From the NCBI GenBank assembly GCA_025602915.1, contig JAHLJZ010000006.1:248001-312000 (forward strand): 64,000 nt of DNA. Direction: 5' to 3'. Positions 10,282 through 21,600 of this stretch are shown here, in pieces. A program made the position numbers and the translations under genes. This DNA is from Paraphysoderma sedebokerense (Eukaryota; Blastocladiomycota; Physodermatomycetes; Physodermatales; Physodermataceae). Position 1 is the stretch's first letter; the number at the start of each line of letters is the position of its first letter. The notes beneath the pieces were generated by a model. That model made no database searches and was not told the DNA's origin. It worked only from the letters and a program-made list of their open reading frames with translations.

Positions 10282-13250
10282 ATGGCCCCCAATAATTTGA
10301 CCGAGATATTCGGATCGTCACATCTAGTATCAGATTTTGTACAATATCACATATATGTTCCCATACCAGCGGATTTACACACTGAAAATGAACGACACAA
10401 CTATCTACTCGATCTGTCCCTGAAGATGTTGTCCAATCTCGAGGCGGATCTGAATGGATACATTTGGCATAAGGACTCTTTCAATCTATCCGTTAAGAAA
10501 GAGCTAGACGGTGGTAAGGAGTTCGTACGATTCTTTCATTCTTGGTCGGTAGACTCACGCATCATTCATACATCGAAAGGTTCGGAACAGATGATTTTGT
10601 ATGGGCAACTTGATTTGGGGGATTATATCGGCGATGTCTGGTTTGTGGTATACCTACTGCATAAAATATCCCTAGAGTTCAATGATATGGTGATTAGGTA
10701 TAATTTCCATCTTCATCCTCACGTCCTCGCAGAAATATTAACATAATTTCACCCAGCGTTACTGATTCGGATGGCGAATTTCTCCTCATTGAGGCAGCAG
10801 AAGTGTTACCCAACTGGATTAATCCTTCCAATAGCCAGAATAGGGTATGTAGATTTCTGTTCCACCAGATTCGTATATTTGGACTTATCCTTGGATTACA
10901 GGTTTTCCTCCAAGGCGGGAAACTGCACATCATACCATTTCCGCGGACGCCGATGGAAATAGGGATATATCCGGCAGGAGTATTATCAAAAGAAAAGGCT
11001 GTTTTACTGATTCGCGATCGCAAAGTTCATACTGAAGCGTCTGAAGAAGTTCAAGAGATTTTACAGTCCAAGGTGAAGGAATACCCGGAAGCGAAATTGG
11101 GGAATATTCATCGTGCTCGTTGCTTAATCCCTAAAAAGATTGCGCATTTGTTATGTCATAATCATCAACTTGTTTCGTCAGCCGTTGAAGCTTTCTACAC
11201 AAGAGATCCACTCACGCTACGGGTATGTTGAGAATCTGAACGACGTACCACCCCGTCAACATCCACTAACTATCATTGCTTGAATAACATGACAGGCTTG
11301 CTCAAAAATGGCCGTTTTTCCTCCGACCACGAGCGTACCCATGACAGTCAAGTTCTCTAGAGCAATGTATGCACAACTAATGAGCCAACGCTTCTATCCA
11401 CCAAAACCGTTCAAATTACCGTCACCTAATTCTGCGGATTATAAGGCTGCCGAATTAGGCATGAAACTGGTAAGAGTTCATCATTACTGCCATTACACTT
11501 TGCTCATCGATTTGCTTATCTCGTCGTGACTGTAGGCATGCGGTTTTGAAATGTTATGCCATGACAAGTCTTTTTCACAAGATGAAACTACGGCCTTGAG
11601 CATCGAGGTATTTCTCCAATTTCGAACCTTTAATTTTGGGTCTCATTCTTTGCGTACTGACCTACCATCGCATCACAGTCTTACGATTTTGAAAGTGATC
11701 ATAAATGGAAATTGTATATTACTAGGTTAATTCAGATGGGCTACTTTAAGGTGTGTTGATTTTTCATTCCGATTGGTATCGCATAGACATTTTTCTAATT
11801 TATTTTTTCAACTATTAAAGGGAGAAACATCTGGATCCAACAAGTACCAGCATCTGGAACGGTTAGCAAAAGAACAATACTTGCATTCCATTACCGACAC
11901 ATCTGAAGTGTACGTTACTCGACTATAGAACCTCCATGCTCCCAGTTGATCTTTCTATATGGATTCTCTCATATTCTGACATACATCTCGTTTTGTAGTC
12001 CTACAAAATTCAGACATATTTCCGAGATCAAGTCCCTCCTCCAGCAACCTTTAACATCTGACGAACTTATTCCAACTGGACCGGAAGATGAAGACGATTG
12101 GATGAACATATCAGAGAAAGATTTCGAAGATATGTTGAAAGCTCGTCAAGTGAAATGGGATGAGGAAGCGCTCAAGGATTTGGAAATGGATGAAGACATG
12201 GTACGTTTTTTAACTCCAGTTCCTTTAAATTTGCGGGTGATTAACTAAAACATTTGAAATAAAAAGTATGATCCTCCGTCGGATTCTGATTCTGATGTTG
12301 CTTCTGACAACGAATCATCTGAAGATCATCAACCCAAGAAATCAAAGAAGGTTGACACATTTGATGTAGACGGGATGATCAATAGTTTCAAGTCTTTCCT
12401 GACCAAAGAAAGTGGCCTCGAAGGGATTGAGTTGGAGAACGATTCAGATATAGACGACGATGTCGAGAATGAACGTCCTGAAGGCGTATCGTTTGATTTG
12501 GATTATTTTATGCAAATAATGAAACAAGGATTGGGTATGTGGTTGTTCTTGCTCCCGCAGTTTCGGCTTTCTTTATGGCACAGTATGAATCTCACAATAC
12601 ATCCCACAGACATGGATATTCCACCGGCCGCTGATTCTCCACACACGGAAAAGGTTAAAGATTCGACACAGAGTATGTTAGCTATTTTTTGCTCATATTT
12701 CTCAAGTCTGACTGACTAAACTTAAACATTCTATGATTCTGAAGAATCATCCATCTCTCAAACTGTTAAACAAGTAAAATTCGCAGAAACATTAGATACC
12801 ATCAACATTTCCACCAACGAGGCAGACTTACCAGATACTCCCGCTTTCTCCTTCCATTCTACATCCTCCTCCTCCTCATCAACATCATCCTCATCAACAT
12901 CTGCTTCCCCATCTACATCCGCCACCACTACCACGACCACACCCCAACCCACCGACCCATCAGAAGTGTCAATGGAATCTTACATGTCCTACCTCGACCA
13001 AGAACTCTCACGTACCAACCTTTCCCACGACTTTGAACGACTTTCCCACCCAAAACGCAAAGACAATGTCAATTCTACAAATCCAGAAGATAACACACCA
13101 AAAGATTTAAATCCCGTTGATTTAGATTACAACCTTTTGAAAAACTTTTTAACGAGTTTTGAGTCGCAGGCTGGATTGGTTGGGCCGGTGGGTACCATTT
13201 TGGGGAGTTTAGGAATGAAGTTACCGAGGAATGAAGATGAGGAGCAATAA
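10282..13250 (+). CDS. ECD: Ecdysoneless (ECD/SGT1-domain) protein
   Basis: Homologue of ecdysoneless (formerly hSGT1), a conserved eukaryotic factor linked to Prp8/U5 snRNP biogenesis, pre-mRNA splicing and cell-cycle control. The SGT1 domain fills most of the protein. Seen are DFVQYHIYVPIP, ADLNGYIWHKDSFNL, GQLDLGDYIGDVWFVVYLL, EFLLIEAAEVLPNWINPSN, then FLQGGKLHIIPFP and IHRARCLIPKKIA. Later exons encode acidic blocks (GPEDEDDWMNISEKDFEDML) followed by a long serine/threonine/aspartate-rich, probably disordered region with runs of serine codons near 12860-12900. The C-terminal exon has MSYLDQELSRTNLS and a hydrophobic FLTSFESQAGLVGP segment before the stop. There are about ten short introns. 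The start follows the CACGTG-bearing promoter shared with ETR1. Confidence 0.93.
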
Positions 13251-13586
13251 ATTGAAGGATCGGAAGTTGGAATGTGTACAAAAGAATGTATCAATGTTTA
13301 TATTACATGTTGTATACTACGCAGTTTTAAGAAAATACAAGTGACGAGGTTATTGTTTGTCCGAGAATTTGTTACGTTTGATTGATCTGCTATTGATTTT
13401 ATTCTAGAAAATACCGATACTTTTTCATAAGCCATATGTAAAATCCATTAAATATGTACAATGTCCTAATACTTAATTAATTAATATCATGTTACTCTCT
13501 CTTTATCTCTCTATACCCATATTTTATTCATGAGGTATATAAAACTAGCTAACTCAATTCTACGAATCTCTGCAACAATCTAACGT
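13251..13586. other. Convergent 3' gap ECD / zinc-finger gene
   Basis: AT-rich intergenic DNA between two convergent genes, with several possible AATAAA-like polyadenylation words. Nothing else is visible. Confidence 0.5.
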
Positions 13587-15305
13587 CTAAGCTGCCTTTC
13601 TTCGTTTCCTAGTATTACCGCCATACAAGGCTTTACATTTACCTCCAGGAGCACTCAAATGTCTAGTCAAGGCGTCGCGTCTACCGAAGGCTCTGTTACA
13701 TTCATCACATACATGGTTTTTCTCACCGGTATGAACGGTCTCGTGCCGTTTGAGATCATGGTTTCGACTAAAACTGGCTGAACATGAAGGGAATGTACAT
13801 TTGAAAGGACGGAGAGATGGGCTGAACCGTTTACCGCTGGATTTTGATTTTGATTTGGATAACTTCCGCGATGATACGGATGTGGAAGCGCTAGAAGAAG
13901 AGGTGGATTGTCCTTTTTTGGTTCTCCGTATCGGTCTGCGACTATTGAATGAGGCGTCATTTTCCAAGCTGTTGGTGGCAGACGAAGACTCTGTTATAAT
14001 ACTGGTATGGTTGTTGGGGTAATGATAAGATGAGAATGTATCCATTTGAGATACTTTGTTCCGTGTTCTAGAGTCTTTACCGTCGAGAGGAGGAGAAAGA
14101 TCAGGGGATGGGAGATAAGACATTTCTTCTTCTACTTCTTCGTCTAGGTCAATGTAAGAACTGTCCGAATCCTCATCGCTCATCTCATCTTGCTCTGCGT
14201 AATTGACAGGTTTAACCGTTCTTCTTCGCTTGCGGGGTGTTTCATCCACAACGTCCACGCGATTTTCAACAGAGGAGATCGTATTCGCCGTCTCGGACGT
14301 TTCTTCCTTGAGTTGGCCGTCATCTTCATCCGAATTCAAGTCACCTACGGGTAAATCAGAAAATTCGACGGACACACTACTATAGCTACTGACTCGTTCT
14401 GTCTGTTCATGTTTGACTAACTCTTCGTCCACTTCTGCCGGGGTACTCAACTTCTCAAACTGCAAAAGCGCTTCGTTCTTGTCTACACTGATTGATCCTT
14501 CAGACACTGAGCTGGTTACTTCTTGTGAGGGAACGATACAAACAGGATTGATGGTATCGAGTGATGATTGGGCAGAGGAATGATTGTCACTCCAAAGAGC
14601 CATCAAAGCAGGCCCCAGGCTAGAACGACTTAGGGAGAAATAAGATGAAGATGTGGGCGGTACATCAGACCTACTCGGGGACGGTGTTGGGAATGGATGC
14701 CCCAGTGTTTCTCCTGGGATATTCAGAGGAGGGATTGGGATGGGCTGAAGTTTTGGCAAGGTTTGTTGCCGTTGTATGTCTGGCTTGAATCCATATATTT
14801 GGTTGGCTGCGTTGTTGGTCAGTTGAGTTGTTCGATCATCGAATGTAGCCAAGGCATCCAATATTGACAGTTCTCCTCCCGATTCGGACAACGGATTGAA
14901 TGAAGGACTAGCCGAAAGGATACTAGAAGGAACATCAGAATCAGGAGATAGTGGTTCTATTTGATAACCATTTTGTTGGGGGTAGTGACCATTGTTTTCA
15001 GGGCGCTGTGGGAATTAATTAAAAGACCAGTTTGTTACTACTATCAACACGAGACAGTCGAGAGAGCCGAGCATTGAAGGCATCCAACAGCACAGGAACA
15101 ACCAAAGGGACGGGAGATTGCCAAGGCAAGGGATCCAGCAGGTTTATTAAAGGGCCCATTCACAACATACCAATACAGGATCCGACAGGGATTCGTCGAG
15201 GGCGACCTTCCCAGAGGCGAGCGGGCCGAGATAGAGCGAGAGGTCAGGGAAGTTAGGGTCTAGACGGAGGATGTGGTGGAGGGGAGTGTTGTTGTGGTGT
15301 GCCAT
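13587..15305 (-). CDS. C2H2 zinc-finger transcription factor
   Basis: Probable DNA-binding regulator of about 520 residues. Two tandem C2H2 fingers lie at the very C-terminus (CTFPSCSASFSRNHDLKRH and CDECNRAFGRRDALTRH, joined by the TVHTGEK linker), followed by a basic KCKALYGGNTRKRRKAA tail. The second finger ends in a longer APGGKC spacer, as in SWI5/ACE2- and Crz1-like fungal factors. The body is serine-, glutamate- and proline-rich, so likely disordered, with a basic patch PRKRRR (possible nuclear signal) and acidic stretches. The first exon starts at 15305 with MAHHNNTPLHHILRLD and reads in frame across one intron into RPENNGHYPQQNGYQ. The exon 1 region and promoter are much more GC-rich than neighbours. 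I cannot assign the factor to a named pathway. Confidence 0.85.
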
Positions 15306-15749
15306 TGCGGGGTGTGCGGCTAGAAGAGGACGAGATGCATTTGCAGAGGGAGGAGGGATCCAAAAAAAAAGGCAGAGAAGGGAATGCGCGCGAGGAGCGG
15401 GAGCAGGGCAGGCCGACGATCACTTCGATCACAACAATGGTGATCTGCAACCCACAACAATCTGCACACGTGGCCACCCGTGTTCCCTCTCTCGCGTTCT
15501 CCCTGTTCTGCAGAGTGGAGCATTCCCTCCGATAATACCCATTCACGCCCTCAGACTGAATTCAACTCTCTCGTTTCACCCCCCCGCTCTCCGCGCAACC
15601 CCTCCCGTCTCCTTGCACACTTCTCCGAAAAGCCTAATCTATGCTTGGCTCAAAACTCGTCCCGCAATCGCCGTCGGCCCAACTCACACCCGATCAGAAT
15701 CCCGTTTCATCCCTTCCTATTCTTCCCATCCATACGCACACACACCAAA
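15306..15749. other. GC-rich promoter of the zinc-finger gene
   Basis: About 440 bases between the zinc-finger gene start and the PIG-M stop. It is GC- and CpG-richer than the rest of the window, with purine-rich and pyrimidine-rich tracts and a CACGTG hexamer at 15467-15472. Open frames here on both strands have low-complexity translations and no homology I recognise, so I treat them as chance. Confidence 0.5.
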
Positions 15750-17302
15750 TCACTTGGTCTTTGTCTTGGCTGTCCATGCTCCACTCGTCACGAGTCCGTC
15801 CTTAAATACCCCCGTCAACTGGTAACCTCGCACAAGCTCCACAATCATCCATATATGTACACTGAAAAACAAGATCGAACTCATCCACAGCTGCTGGAAC
15901 GTAGCTTGGTTCTTAAATTCCAAATTGTAAGCATTATACAACCAAAGACCCTTTTACCAGCAACAGGGTTGGATTGTTGAAAATGGCAAAGACAAATGTA
16001 AGATACGATTAGCATCGTGATTCCATTGTAAGTATGTCACAAGATGTGTAACTGAATCAGAACAATCATTGCACACTTACCTGAGAACTGACCCAGGCTA
16101 GCAGAAGCGCTACAGATTTGCCTCTTGAGGAGATATGGAGGTACGGGGTAATCAGCGGATATAAGAATAAGTACCACATAAAGTACTAATTTGTAAAATG
16201 GGAGAGAATTCAATTATCAGTGCGCTAAAAACCAAGCCCAACCAAAATACAAACCTGCGAGGTGCAAACTTTGTTGAAGGCAACAAAAACAAATGTTTGT
16301 AGAAATGCAGCAAAAAACAAGTCCTTGCCAAAGCAAAATCCCACGGCGAAGACGAGAATGAATTGTGGAAGAAATGACAAAAGACTGGATATCGCTCCCT
16401 TTGATGAATTGAAGGTGAGATAGAGATGGTAGAAATATATCGAAAAGTTATGGCGGTGATCTTGTCGGGTCAAGTGGTATAGATACGTTTCATGGAGAAA
16501 TTCGTAGCCGTAACTAGTATTTGAACATTAAAGAACTGGTTACAAGGAGTGTACGAAAATAGTTTAGGAAAATTGAATGGACTTACAATCTGTACATGAA
16601 GGCATTCAGTATCATGAAAGTCGACGCACTCACGAATCCAAGAGTTAACCTTTGACGATTCAGGAAGCCCACAATGCTAGAATATATTGTAAACTCTTTC
16701 TTCGGCGATCCCTTCCTGCCACTCTCGTCAGACTTTTCCCCTGTACCCATATAATCGTCGTTTAACAAAACCAGCAACGGGGCCGCGTACACCACCGGAT
16801 AGATTTTGAAATGAACAGCCAGACCAAACACCATACTCCCCAAAACCAGTCTCTTTTTCAAAATCAGATAAAAACACAAAATCACTAGAACCCCTAACAC
16901 GGATTCTGCGTTTCCCCGGCTAGATATATTCATTACGAATGGATTCCATAACCACAGCAAACTAGATTTTAAAGCTTTGTTTGCGTCCAGTTTTCGTGTT
17001 AGATGAATTCTATAAATCAAATAACCGATGAGAATATCCGATAAAATGAATATGTATTTCCCGAAAGATTTGTGGATTGTTATATTTGGGATAAGAAGGA
17101 ATGAGAGTAGCGGAGTGTAACGATACGTGGATCTCGAGTATGGAGAGGATTGGTTATAGACATAGTGAGCAGCATCGGAGAAGACGGAGTAATCAATGTC
17201 GGTGTACTTTAGGGTGAAATTGGCATCTTGGTATTCGCCGTACAGAAGGAAGGCGAGACGAATGAAAAAGGACATAGCGAGGGTTGTGGAAAGAGAAAAC
17301 AT
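15750..17302 (-). CDS. PIGM: GPI mannosyltransferase 1 (PIG-M)
   Basis: PIG-M/Gpi14 adds the first alpha-1,4-mannose from dolichol-phosphate-mannose to the GPI anchor precursor in the ER lumen, with PIG-X/Pbn1. It is a multi-pass protein of GT50. The N-terminal helix is followed by [16 protein letters not shown] with the luminal acidic DxD-type motif, then [57 protein letters not shown] and [18 protein letters not shown], all hallmarks. Further exons give [38 protein letters not shown] and, last, [15 protein letters not shown] with a final helix. The tail ends AKTKTK, a basic C-terminus compatible with ER residence. Start 17302 precedes the first helix directly. Confidence 0.95.
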
Positions 17303-17508
17303 CAGAGATCCATAAAGTCGGATATTCGGAGTGGGTTATACAATTTGCGGATGTATATATTCGAAACTTGGACCGTTGCTCAAAGTTGATCAGTTTAATA
17401 GAATTTCGCAGGTCAGAATATATATATAATTGGTAGGAGAACACAAGACGGAACAACGTTCGATGAAAACTCAGTTCTGTCTTCGGTCCTCCCTTGTACG
17501 GTTTTACA

Positions 17509-17607
17509 ATGGCGCTTTTGCACCGTGCATTTCAGTCACGTCTTTACCAACCCAACCTTCTGTTGCGAGTTCGGTTATTTTCTGCAGAATTGAAGCGTAA
17601 TGCCTGA
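17509..17607 (+). other. Possible small ORF with mitochondrial-presequence look
   Basis: A 32-codon frame whose product begins M-A-L-L-H-R-A-F-Q-S-R. It is rich in arginine and leucine with no acidic residue until near its end, like a mitochondrial targeting peptide, and it could be a first exon. A second frame (17600-17737, 45 residues, starting MPEFKETISYKF) overlaps its end in another register. I recognise neither product and found no convincing downstream exon. Both may be chance. Confidence 0.2.
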
Positions 17608-18468
17608 ATTCAAAGAAACTATATCATATAAATTTTCCTATGTGAAAAACGGTTATTGGTACAACTCAATTTCCCCGTTCCCCGCACAATTTGATCGTCT
17701 GATTCGATGCTCTGGCGTTCCAATCAAGTTTGAATGAATTACACCAATTGATATTGAGATCGCTACATCACTATTTACTGCAGGATTTATAATTGCCAAA
17801 TCATTGTATTCTAGTTGTAGGATACATTCATGTAAAAACGAATTATATTCAATCTATCCGTGACCATTCCCTTTCATGTCATCCCCACACCAATACAATC
17901 TCTTGTACTCGGTTACGGTTTGTCACTACTTCCAACTCATGTACGAATTAGGCTCGGAAAGCTTCAGGTGGTATGGAATCTTACAACAGGGTGATTAGAA
18001 TTGGATTACAGTATAACTGTCAGGAGAATTAAATTCTAATAGTCAAATAAATGTGGAGGTTTGGCGTTATCTGCGAAACAAACGATCTCAAGGCAGTGTA
18101 AAAAGGCCTGATATTCATTGTTTAATAACCATATTCTATACGCGAATGATTTCTTATCTAGTCGGCATCACTCGGCACGGTTTTGCGCGTCCGTGCTTAC
18201 TACATATAGACTTTTTTGCGGGTTCGCTGTAATTCGAACTCATAAAATGATAGGATATGATTAAGGAATATCGTTCAATTCAATGCGGTGGAGTGGCTGA
18301 AAAAACGCAGTTTCCTTTTAGCGATATACTATATGTTGGCGTTTTCTAATTTCAGGTATTTGTCCGTTCCGAATTTCCGATAATTCCAATTCGGCTGTTG
18401 CTTTCCCCTCATGCGCAACACCACACCGCGAGATAATCATACGGGCACACGTTTCCACAGGAATTCTG

Positions 18469-18476
18469 TGACGTCA
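18469..18476. promoter_or_regulatory. CRE-like TGACGTCA palindrome
   Basis: Perfect eight-base palindrome about 210 bases upstream of the Rho-kinase start. It matches the bZIP CREB/ATF site. Use is unproven. Confidence 0.35.
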
Positions 18477-18573
18477 TGCATTAGATACACCCAAAAAAGC
18501 TTCCAGTGCTCCCAAGAATCTCCAGAGTCGGTGGAGGCCGATGGAAGTCAGCACCCATCAAAACTCAAAGGAG

Positions 18574-18579
18574 ACGCGT
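18574..18579. promoter_or_regulatory. ACGCGT hexamer upstream of Rho kinase
   Basis: Perfect MCB-like hexamer about 106 bases upstream of the kinase start codon, a distance close to that seen at CFAP77. Inferred cell-cycle-type element. Confidence 0.35.
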
Positions 18580-18684
18580 TCGGACTTTTGCACACGCGAC
18601 TCGTCGCTGGCATAGTGTATCCCTCCTTCCTCGCGACTTTTTTTTACATTGCATAGAGCCACTACATTTCATCGCTACATTCAG

Positions 18685-21600
18685 CATGTCCCGGAAGCCC
18701 CCTGCTGACAAGAACTCGCAAGAGAACCCTATGGAACAACGGCTCGAGCAAATTCGACAGCGTCTGTTTGTGTCGCATGGATGGGAGGACCCTCCTCTGT
18801 CTATAGAAGCTCTGGTCGATGCCATATTCGCAGTATACCAGGATTGCAAAATTATAAGTAGTCACCAACGAGACAACGTCGCAAAATTCATTGAAAAATG
18901 TATGCTATAACTTTTTGTTATTTTTTGACTTCTCTTGTCTTTATTCCTCCTTTTTTTATTTGGACAAGAAAAGATTATCGTCTTGTCACCTAAAAGGAAA
19001 CTCACCATTCCTAACCTGTCCCATTTTCATTTATACAGATGAACCAACGTTAAAATTGATACAATCCCTTCGAGTCAATTCAACCGACTTTGATGTGATA
19101 GCGCATTTAGCGAAGGGAGGTTTCGGAAAAGTAATTATCGTTTCAACATCAATTGACTCGAGACTCTACATTCGAATTCAACTGAACGATGTATTCTAAT
19201 TCAAATATTTATGAAATAGGTATCATTGGTTAGAGCAAAGTTTGACGGAAAATTATATGCCCTAAAATCTCTGAAAAAAACTGAAGTGCTGAAACAAGAG
19301 GTACGGTATCGAAAATTATATCAAGATATGGGTACATTCGGATTTGACTCACTAACCGTCGTATTTGCAGAACGTATATTTCATGGAGGAACGTAATATT
19401 ATGGCAATATGCAATTCAGAATGGATTACTTCCCTTTACGCTTCGTTCCAAGACGAAGAGAATTTGTATTTAGTCATGGAGTACATTCCAGGAGGGGACT
19501 TGATAACATTATTGGAAAGTAAAGACGACAATGTTCTTACCGAAGATGAAGCAAAATTTTATGTGGCCGAAACAATATGTGCAGTGGAAGAATTACACAA
19601 ACTCAATATCGTACATCGGTAAGTTTCAAGTCATATCTGCTAACTCGATGATTGCCGAGACTGACATTGTTCCGTACTCAAGCGACTTGAAACCGCACAA
19701 CATATTAATCGACAAGACAGGCCACATTAAATTGGCTGACTTTGGTGCATGTATACAATTAGATGAAAATAATCAGGTCAGTTTATACCCGACTACTTCC
19801 CTCACTCTACGCATCGTTGTCGAATCGGTTTATTGACTTCCAATCCTCAAGGTCACCTCAAACATCACTGTAGGAACGCCTGATTACGTTTCACCCGAAG
19901 TTTTGCGTGCTCAAGAAGGAAATTCGTCGTATGGAAAAGAATGTGACTGGTGGTCATTGGGAGTAGTGTTATACGAAATTATGTTTGGAGACCCTCCATT
20001 CTATGCGGAAACTATTACTGCCACTTACGCAATGATTATGAACCACAAAGTCCGTTCAAATTCTCTTGATGTGCATGATATTGTTGACTCGGTACTGACT
20101 TTCTTCATTCTCTCCACTGCAGAAATCATTGAAATTCCCAGAAGATATTGAAATATCTGAAGATTGCAAAGATTTAATTAAACAGTACGTTCAACCTTTT
20201 GATTTGCAACAAATAAAGTTGTAAATCTTTATTAATGCTTTCGCTCTTAGGTTGTTGAGTGATCGATCTGGGCGGCTAGGAAAGAATGGCCCTGAAGAAA
20301 TCAAGAAGCATCCTTGGTTTAAAGGAATTGAATGGAACAAATTAAAGACCCGTACGTTTCAAAATATAATACACTAAGCATTTGTAAATTGCAGTCTGAC
20401 ATCATGTTGTTTCGCCATAGGAACACCGCCATTTATTCCTCGTCTCACTGGTGAAGAAGATACGCGATATTTCCCTGAAGTCGACGAAGACGAAGAAGAA
20501 GAAGTCCCTCCAGTTCCCACTCGAGGTAGAAATTTCGCCGGCCTTCATTTACCCTTCATCGGATACTCTTTCAGTCGAAACTTCCCCATCTACGACAATA
20601 AATCACTTCCTTCTAATTCAAACAACGAACTTAAATCTCCGTCTATCCCAACTTTATCCCGATCTCCAGCCGCATCCATTTCTGCAGTCAATGACTCGCG
20701 CATTCAAGAATTTGAAACAAAAGTCAAGTCTCTTGAAGGAGATATTCACAATCTAAAATCACAATTAGAACGAAAAGAGAAATCTATCGCGAGCTTAGAA
20801 TCTGAAAAGAATCAGCAAGCTGATCGTATGGCTGCTCTACAGTCTCATCTGGAGAGAAAGGCTGGCACAGAGAATCAACTGGAGAAGTTAGAACAAGATA
20901 AAGCTCTTTTAGAAATTGAGATTAGCGAGACCAAGAAGAGCTACGAAGCGGAGGTACAGCAGAGATCTGCCGTCGAAAAGAAACTGTCCGAACTTCAATC
21001 ATTATATACCCGGGTTCAAAACGAGCTTGCGACAGCAACGGACAACCTACAAAAAGCTGTGTCCGAGAAAGATCATTTCGAAGCAAACGTTGCGACAGCC
21101 AAGGAAGAGCTCAGAAATCAAATTTCAATCTCGAATGAGCAAAAATCCAGAATCAACGAGATATCCCAGCAGAAAGCGCTCCTCGAAGTCGAACTTGATT
21201 CGCTAAAGCAAAAGCTCACGCAAGAAGTTGTCGCCAATAAAGAATTCAACGAGCAGAAACTACTCGATCTTCAAAAATCGGAAGCGCTCCTCACTGCCCA
21301 ATTAAAAGATGCGCAAGATAAATATACACAGGCCATGGTAACTGAGAAAGAGTTGTCCACCAAACTAAGCGAGATAGAGGCGGCATTAAAGCGTGAAGTT
21401 CGATCAAAAGAGGAAGTTCAGAAAAAACTCATCATTTCTGAACGATCCAATATTGATCTCAGCGGAGAGCTCGAACGCGCTATCGGTGAACTTGACAAGA
21501 CAAAAACCGCCAGTCATGAATCTGATAAAATTGTCAGTGAGTTGCGCAAAGCCATTAAAATGAGCGAGTTGGAGTTAGAGTCGACACAGCGCAAGTTGAA

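Larger units (their letters stand above)
17303..18684. other. Long non-coding region upstream of the Rho kinase
   Basis: A 1.4-kb gap between divergent PIG-M and the kinase gene. It includes two small overlapping open frames (listed separately), a TGACGTCA palindrome at 18469-18476 and an ACGCGT hexamer at 18574-18579. A stretch near 18289 resembles the D-arm of a tRNA but has no matching T-arm. I see no large gene. Confidence 0.4.

Noticed and set aside
15271-15980. Long plus-strand open frames across the GC-rich promoter and the PIG-M last exon.
   Set aside because: Their translations are low-complexity or antisense to a well-supported PIG-M exon, with no recognisable domain.
18281-18330. 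tRNA-like D-arm text (GGTGGAGTGGCTGA) upstream of the kinase.
   Set aside because: No acceptor-stem pairing or T-arm (GGTTCGAATCC-like) could be placed at the right distance.
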